Positions 36,722-45,279 of a stretch of 64,000 bases of DNA are shown piece after piece; the first letter of the stretch is position 1; the number at the start of each line of letters is the position of its first letter. This DNA is from Inediibacterium massiliense. Its GTDB lineage: Bacteria > Bacillota > Clostridia > Peptostreptococcales > Thermotaleaceae. Made by a program: the position numbers and the translations under genes. The stretch spans positions 613,694 to 677,693 of the forward strand of contig NZ_LN876587.1 of the NCBI RefSeq assembly GCF_001282725.1, written 5' to 3'. Under the pieces are notes generated by a model. The model saw only the letters and a list, made by a program, of their open reading frames with translations, was not told the DNA's origin and did no database searches.

Positions 36722-36791
36722 TATCACATGACTGGCGGAAGTGGAATAAACCACATGGAGTGTGATCAGAAGAAAAGCCGACCGCCTGGGC
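36722..36791 (+). promoter_or_regulatory. ZTP/ZMP (pfl) riboswitch aptamer
   Basis: The conserved core blocks are present in order: TGGCGGAAGTGGAATAA, CCACATGGAG and GCCGACCGCCTGGGC, with an ATCACA/TGTGAT helix in the first domain. The first GGCGG can pair with CCGCC to form the pseudoknot. The pfl motif was named for its position upstream of pyruvate formate-lyase genes, as here. It senses ZMP/ZTP, signals of 10-formyl-THF shortage. Confidence 0.92.
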
Positions 36792-36796
36792 TAAAC

Positions 36797-36861
36797 GTCC
36801 GGGGGGTCTTATATTTTTTTGAAAAGCCCCCGGACTTGATACAAAAATAGTCAAGGAGGGG
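36797..36861 (+). promoter_or_regulatory. Riboswitch expression platform, probably translational
   Basis: GTCCGGGGG (36797-36805) pairs perfectly with CCCCCGGAC (36827-36835), but no U-run follows, so simple termination is unlikely. The 3' arm plus TTGA can instead pair with the ribosome site TCAAGGAGGGG (36851-36861). The two pairings are mutually exclusive. GACC inside the aptamer (36780-36783) could also pair with GGTC (36805-36808). This suggests ligand-dependent release of the ribosome site. Confidence 0.55.
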
Positions 36862-36867
36862 TTTTTT

Positions 36868-39102
36868 ATGATGAAAAGAGAATGGGTAGGATTTGAAGAA
36901 GGAAATTGGACAAAACAAGTAGATGTAAGAAGCTTTATACAAAAAAATTATATGCTTTATGAAGGAGATGAAAGTTTTTTACAAAAGCCTACTTCAAAGA
37001 CTTTAAGAGTATGGGAAAAGTGTGAGGTACTTCTAAAAGAGGAGCTTGAAAAGGGGATTTTAGGAGTAGACCTTCATCATATTTCAGGAATAGACAATTT
37101 TAAAAAAGGTTATATAGATAAAGAAAATGAAGTTATTGTAGGACTACAAACAGATGAGCCTCTAAAGAGAATGATTAATCCTTTTGGGGGAATCAGAATG
37201 GTTAAAGGTGCATTAGATGATTACGGATATAAAATGGATGAACAAATGGATTACTTCTTTGAAAATGGAATGAGAACTCATAATGAAGGAGTATTTGATG
37301 TATATACACAAGATATGAGAAATGCTAGGAGTGCAGGTCTTTTGACAGGTCTTCCTGATGCTTATGGAAGAGGACGGGTTATAGGAGATTATAGAAGAAT
37401 TTCTTTATATGGAATTGACTTTTTAATAGAAGATAAGAAGAAGGATTACGATGATTTAATAGGGCCTATGAGCGAAGAGATCATTAGAAAAAGAGAAGAA
37501 GTAGCAAAACAGATCAATGCACTTAAAAAGATAAAAAATATGGCTTTAAGTTATGGAATAGATATTTCAAATCCTGCAAAAAATGCCAAAGAAGCAGTAC
37601 AGTTTTTATATTTTGGATATTTAGCAGGCGTTAAGGAAAACAATGGAGCGGCTATGTCTTTGGGAAGGACAAGTACATTTATAGATATTTATATCAAAAG
37701 AGATCTAGAAAAAGGGATTCTTACAGAGAATGAGGCACAAGAGATTATTGACCAATTTGTAATCAAATTAAGAATGGTAAGACACCTTAGAACTCCTGAG
37801 TACAATGAATTGTTTGCAGGAGATCCAAACTGGATCACAGAAGCAATAGGAGGTATGGGGTTAGATGGAAGAACTTTAGTTACAAAAACTTCTTTTAGAA
37901 TACTTCATACTTTGACCAATCTAAATCCAGCGCCTGAACCTAATATGACAGTACTATGGTCAGAGAATTTGCCAGAAGGCTTCAAAAAATATTGCACAAA
38001 AATGTCTATTCAAACAGGCTCTATTCAATATGAAAATGATGATTTGATGAGACCAATTTATGGAGATGATTATGGAATTGCATGCTGTGTATCTGCTATG
38101 AGAATGGGAAAAGAAATGCAATTCTTTGGGGCAAGATGTAATTTAGCAAAAGCTCTTTTGTATGCTATTAATGGTGGTGTAGATGAAAAAAAGAAAACTT
38201 TAGTTGTACCTAATATTGATCCTATTGAAGATAAGATACTATCTTTTGAAAAAACAAAAGAAAATTATTTTAAAGTATTGTCTTATGTAGCCAATTTATA
38301 TGTAAATACTATGAATATTATTCATTTTATGCATGATAAATATGCTTATGAGGCTGCTTTAATGAGTTTGCATGATACAGAGGTACATCCATTTATGGCA
38401 TTTGGAGTAGCAGGACTTTCTGTAGTAGCAGATTCATTAAGTGCTATTAAATATGCAAAAGTAAAACCTATTCGAAAAGATCATATTGCAGTAGATTTTC
38501 AAATAGAAGGGGATTTTCCTAAGTATGGAAATGATGAGGATCAAGTAGATGAATTAGCTATAGAAGTTTTAAAATATTTTTCAGGAGAACTTAAAAAACA
38601 TCAAACATATAAGAATGCAGAACATACTTTATCTGTTCTTACCATTACTTCAAATGTAGTATATGGACAAAAAACAGGAGCAACTCCAGATGGAAGAAAA
38701 GCTGGAGAGGCTTTTGCACCAGGGGCAAATCCTATGCATGGAAGAGATCAAAGGGGAGCGTTGGCATCATTAAATTCTGTAGCAAAGATTCCATATGAAG
38801 AAATATGTCAAGATGGAGTTTCTAATACTTTTACTATTGTTCCAGAAGCTTTAGGATCAAATGAAGAAGATAGAGAGAGGAATTTGGTACAAATTATGGA
38901 TGGATATTTTTCACAAGGTGCACACCATTTAAATGTAAATGTACTAAACAGAGAGACTTTGTTAGATGCAATGGATCATCCAGAAAAATATCCGACTTTG
39001 ACCATAAGAGTATCTGGATATGCAGTTCATTTTAATAGATTAACAAGAAAACAACAGCTTGAAGTTATAGCAAGAACTTTTCATGAAAGCATGGTAGGAT
39101 AA
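36868..39102 (+). CDS. pflB: Formate C-acetyltransferase (pyruvate formate-lyase)
   Basis: Glycyl-radical enzyme converting pyruvate and CoA to acetyl-CoA and formate; central to anaerobic fermentation and source of formate for one-carbon metabolism. The catalytic cysteine pair is C406-C407 in IACCVSAM, and the radical loop is RVSGYAVHF with G717. The 744 residues are the usual length. AAGGAGGGG precedes ATG 36868. Control by the upstream ZTP riboswitch links it to purine/folate status. The pflA gene begins immediately after the stop. Confidence 0.96.
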   Translation: MMKREWVGFEEGNWTKQVDVRSFIQKNYMLYEGDESFLQKPTSKTLRVWEKCEVLLKEELEKGILGVDLHHISGIDNFKKGYIDKENEVIVGLQTDEPLKRMINPFGGIRMVKGALDDYGYKMDEQMDYFFENGMRTHNEGVFDVYTQDMRNARSAGLLTGLPDAYGRGRVIGDYRRISLYGIDFLIEDKKKDYDDLIGPMSEEIIRKREEVAKQINALKKIKNMALSYGIDISNPAKNAKEAVQFLYFGYLAGVKENNGAAMSLGRTSTFIDIYIKRDLEKGILTENEAQEIIDQFVIKLRMVRHLRTPEYNELFAGDPNWITEAIGGMGLDGRTLVTKTSFRILHTLTNLNPAPEPNMTVLWSENLPEGFKKYCTKMSIQTGSIQYENDDLMRPIYGDDYGIACCVSAMRMGKEMQFFGARCNLAKALLYAINGGVDEKKKTLVVPNIDPIEDKILSFEKTKENYFKVLSYVANLYVNTMNIIHFMHDKYAYEAALMSLHDTEVHPFMAFGVAGLSVVADSLSAIKYAKVKPIRKDHIAVDFQIEGDFPKYGNDEDQVDELAIEVLKYFSGELKKHQTYKNAEHTLSVLTITSNVVYGQKTGATPDGRKAGEAFAPGANPMHGRDQRGALASLNSVAKIPYEEICQDGVSNTFTIVPEALGSNEEDRERNLVQIMDGYFSQGAHHLNVNVLNRETLLDAMDHPEKYPTLTIRVSGYAVHFNRLTRKQQLEVIARTFHESMVG

Positions 39103-39804
39103 ATGGGAAGAATTCATTCTTATGAAAGTATGGGGCTAGTAGATGGCCCTGGTATAAGATTTGTTGTATTTTTTCAAGGATGTACTTTAAGATGTATGTA
39201 TTGTCATAATCCAGATACATGGGATTTTAAAAAAGGAATAGAAATTAGTCCAAAAGATTTATTCACAAAAGTATTAAGATATAAACCTTATTTTGGAAAA
39301 ACAGGAGGGGTAACTTGTTCAGGAGGGGAGCCCCTTATGCAGCCAGATTTTTTAATGGAATTTTTTAAGCTTTGTAAAGAACATAATATTCATACAGTAC
39401 TGGATACAGCAGGTGTAGGAGTAGGAAACTATGAAGAAATCCTCTCTTATACAGACTTGATTTTATTAGATATCAAGCATGTTACAAAATATGGGTATGA
39501 AAAAATTACAGGAAAAGATATGAATGCTTTTCAAGAATTCTTTAAAATAGTATGTAAGAAAAATATTCCTATGTGGATGAGGCAAGTGATTGTTCCTGAA
39601 ATTACAGATACCTATAAATATTTAGATGAGCTTAAAAGTTTTGTGAAAGAAATTCCTAATGTAGAAAAGATAGAGCTTTTGCCTTATCATAAGTTAGGTG
39701 TAAATAAATATAAAGAGATGAATATTCCTTATAAGCTTGATCATATTGATGCTATGTCTCCAGAAAAAATGATAGAGGTAAAGAAATATTTTTATGATGT
39801 ATAA
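39103..39804 (+). CDS. pflA: Pyruvate formate-lyase activating enzyme
   Basis: Radical-SAM enzyme that installs the glycyl radical in PflB. The cluster motif is GCTLRCMYCHNPDTWD (CxxxCxxC) and the SAM-contacting GGVTCSGGEPLMQPDF follows. The 233 residues are typical. The start codon directly abuts the pflB stop (TAA-ATG), so translation depends on the upstream gene. A terminator follows. Confidence 0.95.
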   Translation: MGRIHSYESMGLVDGPGIRFVVFFQGCTLRCMYCHNPDTWDFKKGIEISPKDLFTKVLRYKPYFGKTGGVTCSGGEPLMQPDFLMEFFKLCKEHNIHTVLDTAGVGVGNYEEILSYTDLILLDIKHVTKYGYEKITGKDMNAFQEFFKIVCKKNIPMWMRQVIVPEITDTYKYLDELKSFVKEIPNVEKIELLPYHKLGVNKYKEMNIPYKLDHIDAMSPEKMIEVKKYFYDV

Positions 39805-39842
39805 TTAAAAGCTGCTTTGAAAAAAGCAGCTTTTAAATTTTT
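39804..39842 (+). terminator. Terminator of the pfl operon
   Basis: TTAAAAGCTGCTTT pairs with AAAGCAGCTTTTAA, followed by T-rich sequence. Confidence 0.88.
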
Positions 39843-39917
39843 AGTATAACGTGGAACTTTTTTTTATAATGAGCGTCTAATCATGTGTAACACAAAACAA
39901 AAAGGAGAGATGACGTT

Positions 39918-40925
39918 ATGAAATCAAAAAAATTACTTGCAGGATGTTTATCAGTTGGTATTTTGTCCCTTGCATCTGTTACGGGGTTTGCTGCTAATAT
40001 AGAAAATATAAAACCAATTAATGATGTAGGACAAATTAAGAACATTATGCCTATACATGCTGATTTAAATGCAAAAGCACAATCGTATTTTAATTCTTTT
40101 ACTGGAGTTGTAAAAGAAATAAGAGATTTAGAAAATCGTAAAGCTATTATGATAGAAAATAAAGATGGATCATTAGGCAATATGATTGTATCTGAGGATA
40201 CGTATATTGTAGATGATAAGAAAATTGAAGTAGGAGCTACGATCACTGGATTTTATAAAGCTAATGCACCAATGATTATGATTTATCCCCCACAATACAA
40301 TGCAGAAGTGATTGTTGTGAATGATCAAGAACAAAACTTAAAGGTAGATGAATTTGATAAAGATTTAATAAGTGCAGACTATTCATTGAAATTAAATATT
40401 TCTAAGGATACTAAAATCATTACACAAGATGAGAAAGAGTTTACAGGAGATCTACAAAACAGAAAACTTATAGTATTTTATGATATATCTACAAGAAGTA
40501 TCCCAGCACAAACAACGCCAACAAAAATAATTGTATTGTTTGAAAAAGCAGTTACTCTTCCAGAGGATATTTCTACTATGGACATTATTGTGAACAATGA
40601 AAAAATAGAGGCGCCTATACCTTATACCGATGAGCAAGGTATGGTGATGGTTCCAGTAGCTGCAATTTCTAAAGCATTAGGATATGATTTAGTGTGGAAT
40701 GAAGAGTCACAAAGCGTTATGATAGGAAAAGGCATTTCTTTAACAATAGGAAAAGATCAATATAACTACATGAAAACAGCACCTATAGAGTTAGGAACAG
40801 CACCAACAATAGTAAAGGGAAGAACCTATGTTCCTCTAAGCTTTTTTAAAAAAGTAATTCCTATGAATAATGCATATGTACTTGAGTCTCAAATTATAAT
40901 AGATAATGAAGAAATCATGGATTGA
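39918..40925 (+). CDS. Exported protein with copper amine oxidase-like N-terminal (stalk) domain
   Basis: The N-terminus (KSKKLLAGCLSVGILSLASVTGFAAN) is a cleavable signal peptide. The C-terminal 110 residues carry the stalk/Cu-amine-oxidase-N-like repeat seen widely in Clostridia: VPVAAISKALGYDLVWNEESQSV and RTYVPLSFFKKVI. The middle is predicted beta-rich. These domains bind cell-wall or surface partners in other proteins; no enzymatic site is apparent. AAGGAGAG precedes the ATG. Monocistronic. Confidence 0.82.
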   Translation: MKSKKLLAGCLSVGILSLASVTGFAANIENIKPINDVGQIKNIMPIHADLNAKAQSYFNSFTGVVKEIRDLENRKAIMIENKDGSLGNMIVSEDTYIVDDKKIEVGATITGFYKANAPMIMIYPPQYNAEVIVVNDQEQNLKVDEFDKDLISADYSLKLNISKDTKIITQDEKEFTGDLQNRKLIVFYDISTRSIPAQTTPTKIIVLFEKAVTLPEDISTMDIIVNNEKIEAPIPYTDEQGMVMVPVAAISKALGYDLVWNEESQSVMIGKGISLTIGKDQYNYMKTAPIELGTAPTIVKGRTYVPLSFFKKVIPMNNAYVLESQIIIDNEEIMD

Positions 40926-40954
40926 TTTACTTAAAATATATTAATATTTTATAA

Positions 40955-40987
40955 GAAGTACCTGTATATAAATATAGGTGCTTTTTG
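40955..40987 (+). terminator. Terminator after stalk-domain protein gene
   Basis: AAGTACCT pairs with AGGTGCTT (one G-T pair) across a loop of about 13 bases, then a T-run. Confidence 0.7.
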
Positions 40988-41081
40988 TATTCATTTTTGT
41001 TGGATTATTTACTATTTTTTTTTAATATGATAAAATAAACATTGGAATTTCGTCATGTATGACTAAGGAGATGAATAAAAC

Positions 41082-41804
41082 ATGGGAAGACACGGAACGA
41101 TTGCCAATAGAAAAAGCAAGCAAGATGCAAAAAGAGCACAAATCTTTACAAAGTATGCACGTCTAATTACTGTTGCAGCAAAAGAAGGAGGAGCAGATCC
41201 AGAATATAATGCAAATCTTAAAAATGCAATAGATAAAGCAAAATCCATTAATATGCCCAATGATAATATCACAAGAGCTATCAAAAAAGGTGCAGGCGCA
41301 GGAGCTGGAGAGGACTTTGAAAGAATTACTTATGAAGGATATGGAATCAATGGAATTGCAGTAATTGTTGAAGTTCTTACGGACAATAGAAATAGAGCAG
41401 GAAGCAACATTAGATACTATTTTGATAAAAATGGTGGAAATCTAGGAACCCCTGGATGTGTAGGATATATGTTTGATAGAAAAGGTCAAATACTTATAGA
41501 GAAAAAAGATGAGTACAATGAAGATGAAATCATGGAAGCAGCATTAGAAGCAGGAGCTGAGGATTTTATTTCAGATGATGAAGAAATTTATGAAATTCTT
41601 ACAGCACCAGAAGATTTTTATGAAGTCAAAGAAGCTTTAATGCAAAAGGGATATGAATTATTAGAATCAGATGTAAATATGATTCCACAAACTATGGTAG
41701 AGCTTACTGATGAAGCACAAATCAAAGCTATGAATAAAATTATTGATATGCTTGAAGAAGATGATGACGTACAAAACGTTTACCACAACTGGGATATGGA
41801 ATAA
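41082..41804 (+). CDS. yebC: YebC/TACO1-family regulatory protein
   Basis: Cytosolic protein reported as translation factor or transcription regulator in different bacteria. It begins [22 protein letters not shown] and contains [20 protein letters not shown] and [20 protein letters not shown], near-invariant in the family. The 240 residues are standard. Its stop codon lies inside the candidate attachment sequence at 41800-41820, so it is the last chromosomal gene before the mobile element. Confidence 0.93.
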   Translation: MGRHGTIANRKSKQDAKRAQIFTKYARLITVAAKEGGADPEYNANLKNAIDKAKSINMPNDNITRAIKKGAGAGAGEDFERITYEGYGINGIAVIVEVLTDNRNRAGSNIRYYFDKNGGNLGTPGCVGYMFDRKGQILIEKKDEYNEDEIMEAALEAGAEDFISDDEEIYEILTAPEDFYEVKEALMQKGYELLESDVNMIPQTMVELTDEAQIKAMNKIIDMLEEDDDVQNVYHNWDME

Positions 41805-41820
41805 ACGTTGATATTTGAAC
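41800..41820 (+). other. Candidate attachment site (left end of mobile element)
   Basis: ATAAACGTTGATATTTGAAC (41801-41820) covers the yebC stop and has CGTT/AACG half-sites around an eight-base centre, as expected for a tyrosine recombinase core. A copy with two differences lies at 58121-58140. The integrase gene begins about 100 nt to the right. Confidence 0.5.
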
Positions 41821-41873
41821 GGTTATAGACGTTTTGGACATATAGCATACTTCATGTCATGTGATTAATGATG

Positions 41874-41919
41874 AACACACCTTTTATTTAGTTAACTAAA
41901 AAACTAAGGAAGGTGTGTT
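41874..41919 (+). promoter_or_regulatory. Hairpin occluding the integrase ribosome site
   Basis: AACACACCTT (41874-41883) pairs with AAGGTGTGTT (41910-41919), which holds the AAGG ribosome site. Inside the loop TTTAGTTAACTAAA (41887-41900) is a perfect 14-bp palindrome. The structure can act as terminator for yebC read-through or lower integrase translation. Confidence 0.5.
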
Positions 41920-41923
41920 TTTT

Positions 41924-42841
41924 ATGTTAATAGAAATTGAAGATTTTTTACTAGATTGTGAAGCGAAAGGATTAACTAAAAAGACATTAAAAAGTTATAG
42001 AAATAATACTTTGTTTTTTCTTAATTACTGCAACGAAGAATTTGGAATTGAGAAAGTAAGCAGAATTAAATCTGTGCATGTAAAAAAATTTATATCTGAA
42101 AAATTAGAGAATGAACAAAGCACAAGATATGTCAATACAATCATCAAGACATTAAGATCCTTTTTTAAATTTTGTGAAGAAGAGGAATATGTAGTAAATA
42201 ACATAATTGACAAAGTATCTAATGTAAAAGATACAAAAAAAGTAATAGAAACTTTTAATGAAGAAGAAGTAAAAAAAATGTTAGAAGTATACAAACATGA
42301 TAATTATTTAAACTCTCGTAATAGATGTATTTTGGCTACCTTTTTCGATACAGGTATAAGAAATACTGAATGTTGCAATATACAAAATGATCATATTCAA
42401 GATGATAGAATTTACATCTATGGTAAAGGAAAAAAAGAACGTTTTGCATCAATGTCAATAAAACTTAAAAAAGAAATGAAAAAATATGATAAGTGGAAAA
42501 AAATATATTTCATGGGAAAAGAATTAGAATATAATAATTATTTTCTAAGTAGAACAGGAAGACCTTTAACTGTAGAGGCTATGGAAAGGATTTTTACAAT
42601 AGCAGGAAAAAAAGCTAATGTAAGAAAACAAATAAGATGTTCACCTCACACAGCCAGACATTTTTGGGCATGTCAAATGCTTAAATTTAATAATATTATG
42701 ACAATTTCTAAACTTCTCGGACACTCAGATTTAAAAGTGACGCAAATTTACTTACAAAGTTTATCACAAGACGAAATAATAAAAGATGGTGGTATAAATA
42801 GTCCCCTTGTTACTTTAAACAAGAAAGGGGGCAGAAAATAA
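41924..42841 (+). CDS. Tyrosine-type site-specific recombinase (integrase)
   Basis: XerC/D-like integrase of 305 residues. The N-terminal SAM-like core-binding domain (about 1-90) includes KSYRNNTLFFLNYCNEEF. Catalytic residues are visible: Arg in FFDTGIRNTECCNI, H-x2-R in SPHTARHFWACQML, His in LLGHSDLKVTQIYL and the Tyr of the same block. I start at ATG 41924; a GTG at 41915 is in frame. The gene lies next to the candidate att site and overlaps the next gene by one base. Confidence 0.9.
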   Translation: MLIEIEDFLLDCEAKGLTKKTLKSYRNNTLFFLNYCNEEFGIEKVSRIKSVHVKKFISEKLENEQSTRYVNTIIKTLRSFFKFCEEEEYVVNNIIDKVSNVKDTKKVIETFNEEEVKKMLEVYKHDNYLNSRNRCILATFFDTGIRNTECCNIQNDHIQDDRIYIYGKGKKERFASMSIKLKKEMKKYDKWKKIYFMGKELEYNNYFLSRTGRPLTVEAMERIFTIAGKKANVRKQIRCSPHTARHFWACQMLKFNNIMTISKLLGHSDLKVTQIYLQSLSQDEIIKDGGINSPLVTLNKKGGRK

Positions 42842-43539
42842 TGTACACCTCAATAGATAATACTGTACTCGATAAACTAGCAGGTCTAGAAATAACCTGC
42901 TACATAGCAATCAAGAAATTTGTTAATTTTAGAACTCAAATTGCAAAAGTAGGAGTTAGACGTATTTCAGAAGAAATGGGAGTATCTAAAAATACTGCCC
43001 TCAAATATATAAATAAGTTAGTAGAGAAAAAAGTTATTATAAAACGTACTAATTATAATCCAATTAAAAAAGCATTCGATATAAACCAATATTTTTTTAC
43101 ACACCTAGTTCAAAAAAATAATGAATCTAGTCAAGCAGGTGAGCCGAAACTATCTAATACTGATAAGAGTGTGATTGTAGAGAAAACTATAGACGTAGAA
43201 TCTATTAAGAAACAACTAGAAGAAAAGTATTCTATAGATATAGTTAAAAAAGCCGTACAATGCTTAAAGAAAGCCGTAAAACATGGGACTATAGTAAATA
43301 ACCTTAAATCATATTTAAACACGTTATGTATCAATATAAAAGCACAATTACAGTTAATTGCTAGTGTAGCAAACGACAATAGTAATGTCCAAGGTGGTCA
43401 CTACCCACCTCAATCTCAACAAAAGAAAAAATCTACTGCCGCAAACAGTAGATTCTCTAAAAATAACAAATTTCATAACTTTTTCCAACGTACATCTTTA
43501 TATTCCAAAGAGGAACTAGAAAAGATGTTGTTAAAATAA
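42841..43539 (+). CDS. Replication-initiator-like protein with winged helix-turn-helix
   Basis: Residues 1-85 contain VGVRRISEEMGVSKNTALKYINKLVEKKVIIKR, a winged helix-turn-helix as in plasmid and phage replication organisers. A low-complexity middle follows, and a C-terminal block (SIDIVKKAVQCLKKAVKHGTIVNNLKSYLNTL) similar in type to DnaD/replisome-organiser tails. I do not recognise a named family. The ATG overlaps the integrase stop (TAATG), so both are co-expressed. Role in element replication is inference. Confidence 0.6.
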   Translation: MYTSIDNTVLDKLAGLEITCYIAIKKFVNFRTQIAKVGVRRISEEMGVSKNTALKYINKLVEKKVIIKRTNYNPIKKAFDINQYFFTHLVQKNNESSQAGEPKLSNTDKSVIVEKTIDVESIKKQLEEKYSIDIVKKAVQCLKKAVKHGTIVNNLKSYLNTLCINIKAQLQLIASVANDNSNVQGGHYPPQSQQKKKSTAANSRFSKNNKFHNFFQRTSLYSKEELEKMLLK

Positions 43540-43786
43540 TTTTATCAAAGTTAGTGAATTTTTCAAGGGTATTTAAAAACTTTTTCAAAAAGTATATTGA
43601 AAAGGTGTATTTAGTGTACTCAAAATTAAGTAATAGGGTGTGTTTTTGTCTTGGATAAGGTGTGAACTTGTCGTTAATAAAAAATTAAATCAATGATGAT
43701 AGTGTCTTATTTATTCATCTAAAATGACTCTATGAGGATTTTAAGCCACTTTATTTCTATCCATTGGTCGTAAAAAAATATCCATA

Positions 43787-43867
43787 GACAATATGATTGA
43801 TCTTTTAGATTTATTGCACGAAGAAAAGAAAAAATTATTAAACTATTTGCAAAGTATAAAAGGATAG
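43787..43867 (+). pseudogene. Truncated copy of the 68-residue gene at 48329
   Basis: The last 26 codons (DNMIDLLDLLHEEKK...LLNYLQS) nearly repeat 48455-48535, including the hairpin terminator after them. The 5' part is missing. The same GGTCGTAAAAAA tract precedes both copies. The rest of the 418-nt gap 43540-43957 is A+T-rich and non-coding. Confidence 0.75.
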
Positions 43868-43898
43868 TGGGAAAATCTCCTGCTATCCTTTTTTTTTC
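43859..43898 (+). terminator. Terminator after truncated copy
   Basis: AAGGATAG pairs with CTATCCTT and is followed by nine T. Confidence 0.85.
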
Positions 43899-43957
43899 TT
43901 TTTGTTTATTATGTATACTTGATATTTTGTCCTCATATATTTCAATGAGGTGATGAT

Positions 43958-44206
43958 ATGGATGAAAAAGAAGTTAAAAATATAGCAAAAGAAGTGATAA
44001 ACATTTATTTAGATGAAAAGGATAGTAGGATACAAAAGAAGATAGAAGAAAAAATAAAACAAGATCAGGCTAAAAGCAAAGAAGCTGAATTGCAGAAATT
44101 AAGTCAAAAGAAATTTAGAAGGAAAATGGATATTATAACTGTAGTAGGAATAGTTGGATTGATTTTATATGCTATAAAAGCATTTGATTTAGCAAGTATT
44201 TTTTAA
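43958..44206 (+). CDS. Small protein with charged coiled-coil and C-terminal membrane segment
   Basis: 82 residues. Residues 1-55 are highly charged and helical (EEKIKQDQAKSKEAELQKL), the rest (IITVVGIVGLILYAIKAF) is one membrane helix. The start follows a GAGGTGATG site. Not a recognised family. The arrangement suggests a tail-anchored membrane protein of the mobile element. Confidence 0.6.
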   Translation: MDEKEVKNIAKEVINIYLDEKDSRIQKKIEEKIKQDQAKSKEAELQKLSQKKFRRKMDIITVVGIVGLILYAIKAFDLASIF

Positions 44207-44323
44207 TTTAAAAAGGATTATCCTCATAAATGTAAAATTATTAATATTATTACAAGTATTACACTATTTGATGTAAAATGTATTAAAATTATTACAAAAG
44301 ACAAAACAGGGGGATAATTAATT

Positions 44324-44530
44324 ATGGGAGTAAAGAATAAATTAAAGGAGATCAGACTAAAAGAACATTTAATGGATAATAAAAGCGAATTTGCTAAAAT
44401 GATCGGAGTTAATATTCAAACCTATACAAAATGGGAAAATGGTGATACAGTACCACCCATAGAACGAGCATTAAAAGTATCGGAAAAATTAAATAAAACT
44501 GTAAATGATATATGGTACTTAGAAAAGTGA
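44324..44530 (+). CDS. XRE-family helix-turn-helix regulator
   Basis: 68 residues consisting only of a Cro/C1-type helix-turn-helix: NKSEFAKMIGVNIQTYTKWENGDTVPPIERALKVSEKLNKTVNDIW. This small Cro-like type (YozG/HigA-like) is common in mobile elements. Upstream, ATTATTACAAG and ATTATTACAAAA direct repeats (44237-44305) may be its operators. GGGGG precedes the ATG. Confidence 0.85.
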   Translation: MGVKNKLKEIRLKEHLMDNKSEFAKMIGVNIQTYTKWENGDTVPPIERALKVSEKLNKTVNDIWYLEK

Positions 44531-44835
44531 GTATCATATTTTTTTGCTTTTATTTATCACAAAATGATAAAACAATATATTGTACAAGCAATTTTTATCA
44601 TATTCAGCATATATTAATAGTATAAAAGACAATCACATTGTAACTCTTTTAAACGATCACTTTTACATGAACTCCTAACGAAAGGATAAATGTGGATTTT
44701 CCAATGTTTTGAGATGCTAAAAACAACGATATAAGAAGGTAGGCGGCAGAAAATGTAGGGGGAGAGAGGGAAAGAAGGAGACAAAAAAGAGTATAGTCTT
44801 GGCGATTGTCTTATATGCCAAAAGGGGGATTTGAA
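44531..44835. other. Non-coding gap with purine-rich tract
   Basis: No supported gene; a reverse-strand open frame across 44614-44961 lacks a ribosome site. Positions 44745-44795 are strongly purine- and G-rich (for example GTAGGGGGAGAGAGGG) in an otherwise A+T-rich region. It stands upstream of the FtsK-type transfer genes and could be a transfer or loading site, but nothing proves this. Confidence 0.4.
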
Positions 44836-45279
44836 ATGAAAAGAATGTTTATTGCTAGTATTATTGCTTTTAGTATTACAACGCATTGTGTATATGCTTA
44901 CGAAGCGAAAGAACCTATTACTATACTTACAATTTTGCAATATACAAAAGATAGTGAACAAAATATTGAAAATTATCTTTCAGGAAAGTTACCAGAGTGG
45001 ATGATTACTCCTGCAAAACATATAGATGTATTTCATGAAGCAGATAAAATTATTAATAGATCGGCTAAATTTATCAATAAAAAATGTCCTAATCTGGCAA
45101 ATAACATTATAGAAAAATTAGATGATGAACAAACAGCATACAAGCAACAAAACAAAGATATTAATTTTACACGAAAGAATCAGATTTTAAGCGATAAAGT
45201 TGAAAGGAAATTAGAAGATATTCAAAAAGAAACAGATCACCTAAAGGCATATGTCAGATTTTTTAGAGGTGAAAAATAA
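44836..45279 (+). CDS. Exported protein of unknown function
   Basis: 147 residues. The N-terminus KRMFIASIIAFSITTHCVYAYEA is a signal peptide with likely cleavage after YA. The mature part is charged and helical with no known motif. I start at ATG 44836 with GGGGGA upstream; the open frame extends ten codons further left. Its stop overlaps the FtsK-like gene start (TAATG), so it is probably part of the transfer operon. Confidence 0.65.
   Translation: MKRMFIASIIAFSITTHCVYAYEAKEPITILTILQYTKDSEQNIENYLSGKLPEWMITPAKHIDVFHEADKIINRSAKFINKKCPNLANNIIEKLDDEQTAYKQQNKDINFTRKNQILSDKVERKLEDIQKETDHLKAYVRFFRGEK

Noticed and set aside
36797..36836. Simple rho-independent terminator behind the riboswitch
   Set aside because: The stem is strong but no T-run follows; pairing with the ribosome site explains the sequence better.
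44614..44961. Reverse-strand 115-codon open frame
   Set aside because: No ribosome site; overlaps the signal-peptide gene on the other strand and a purine-rich tract that mirrors as Ser/Pro/Phe-rich sequence.
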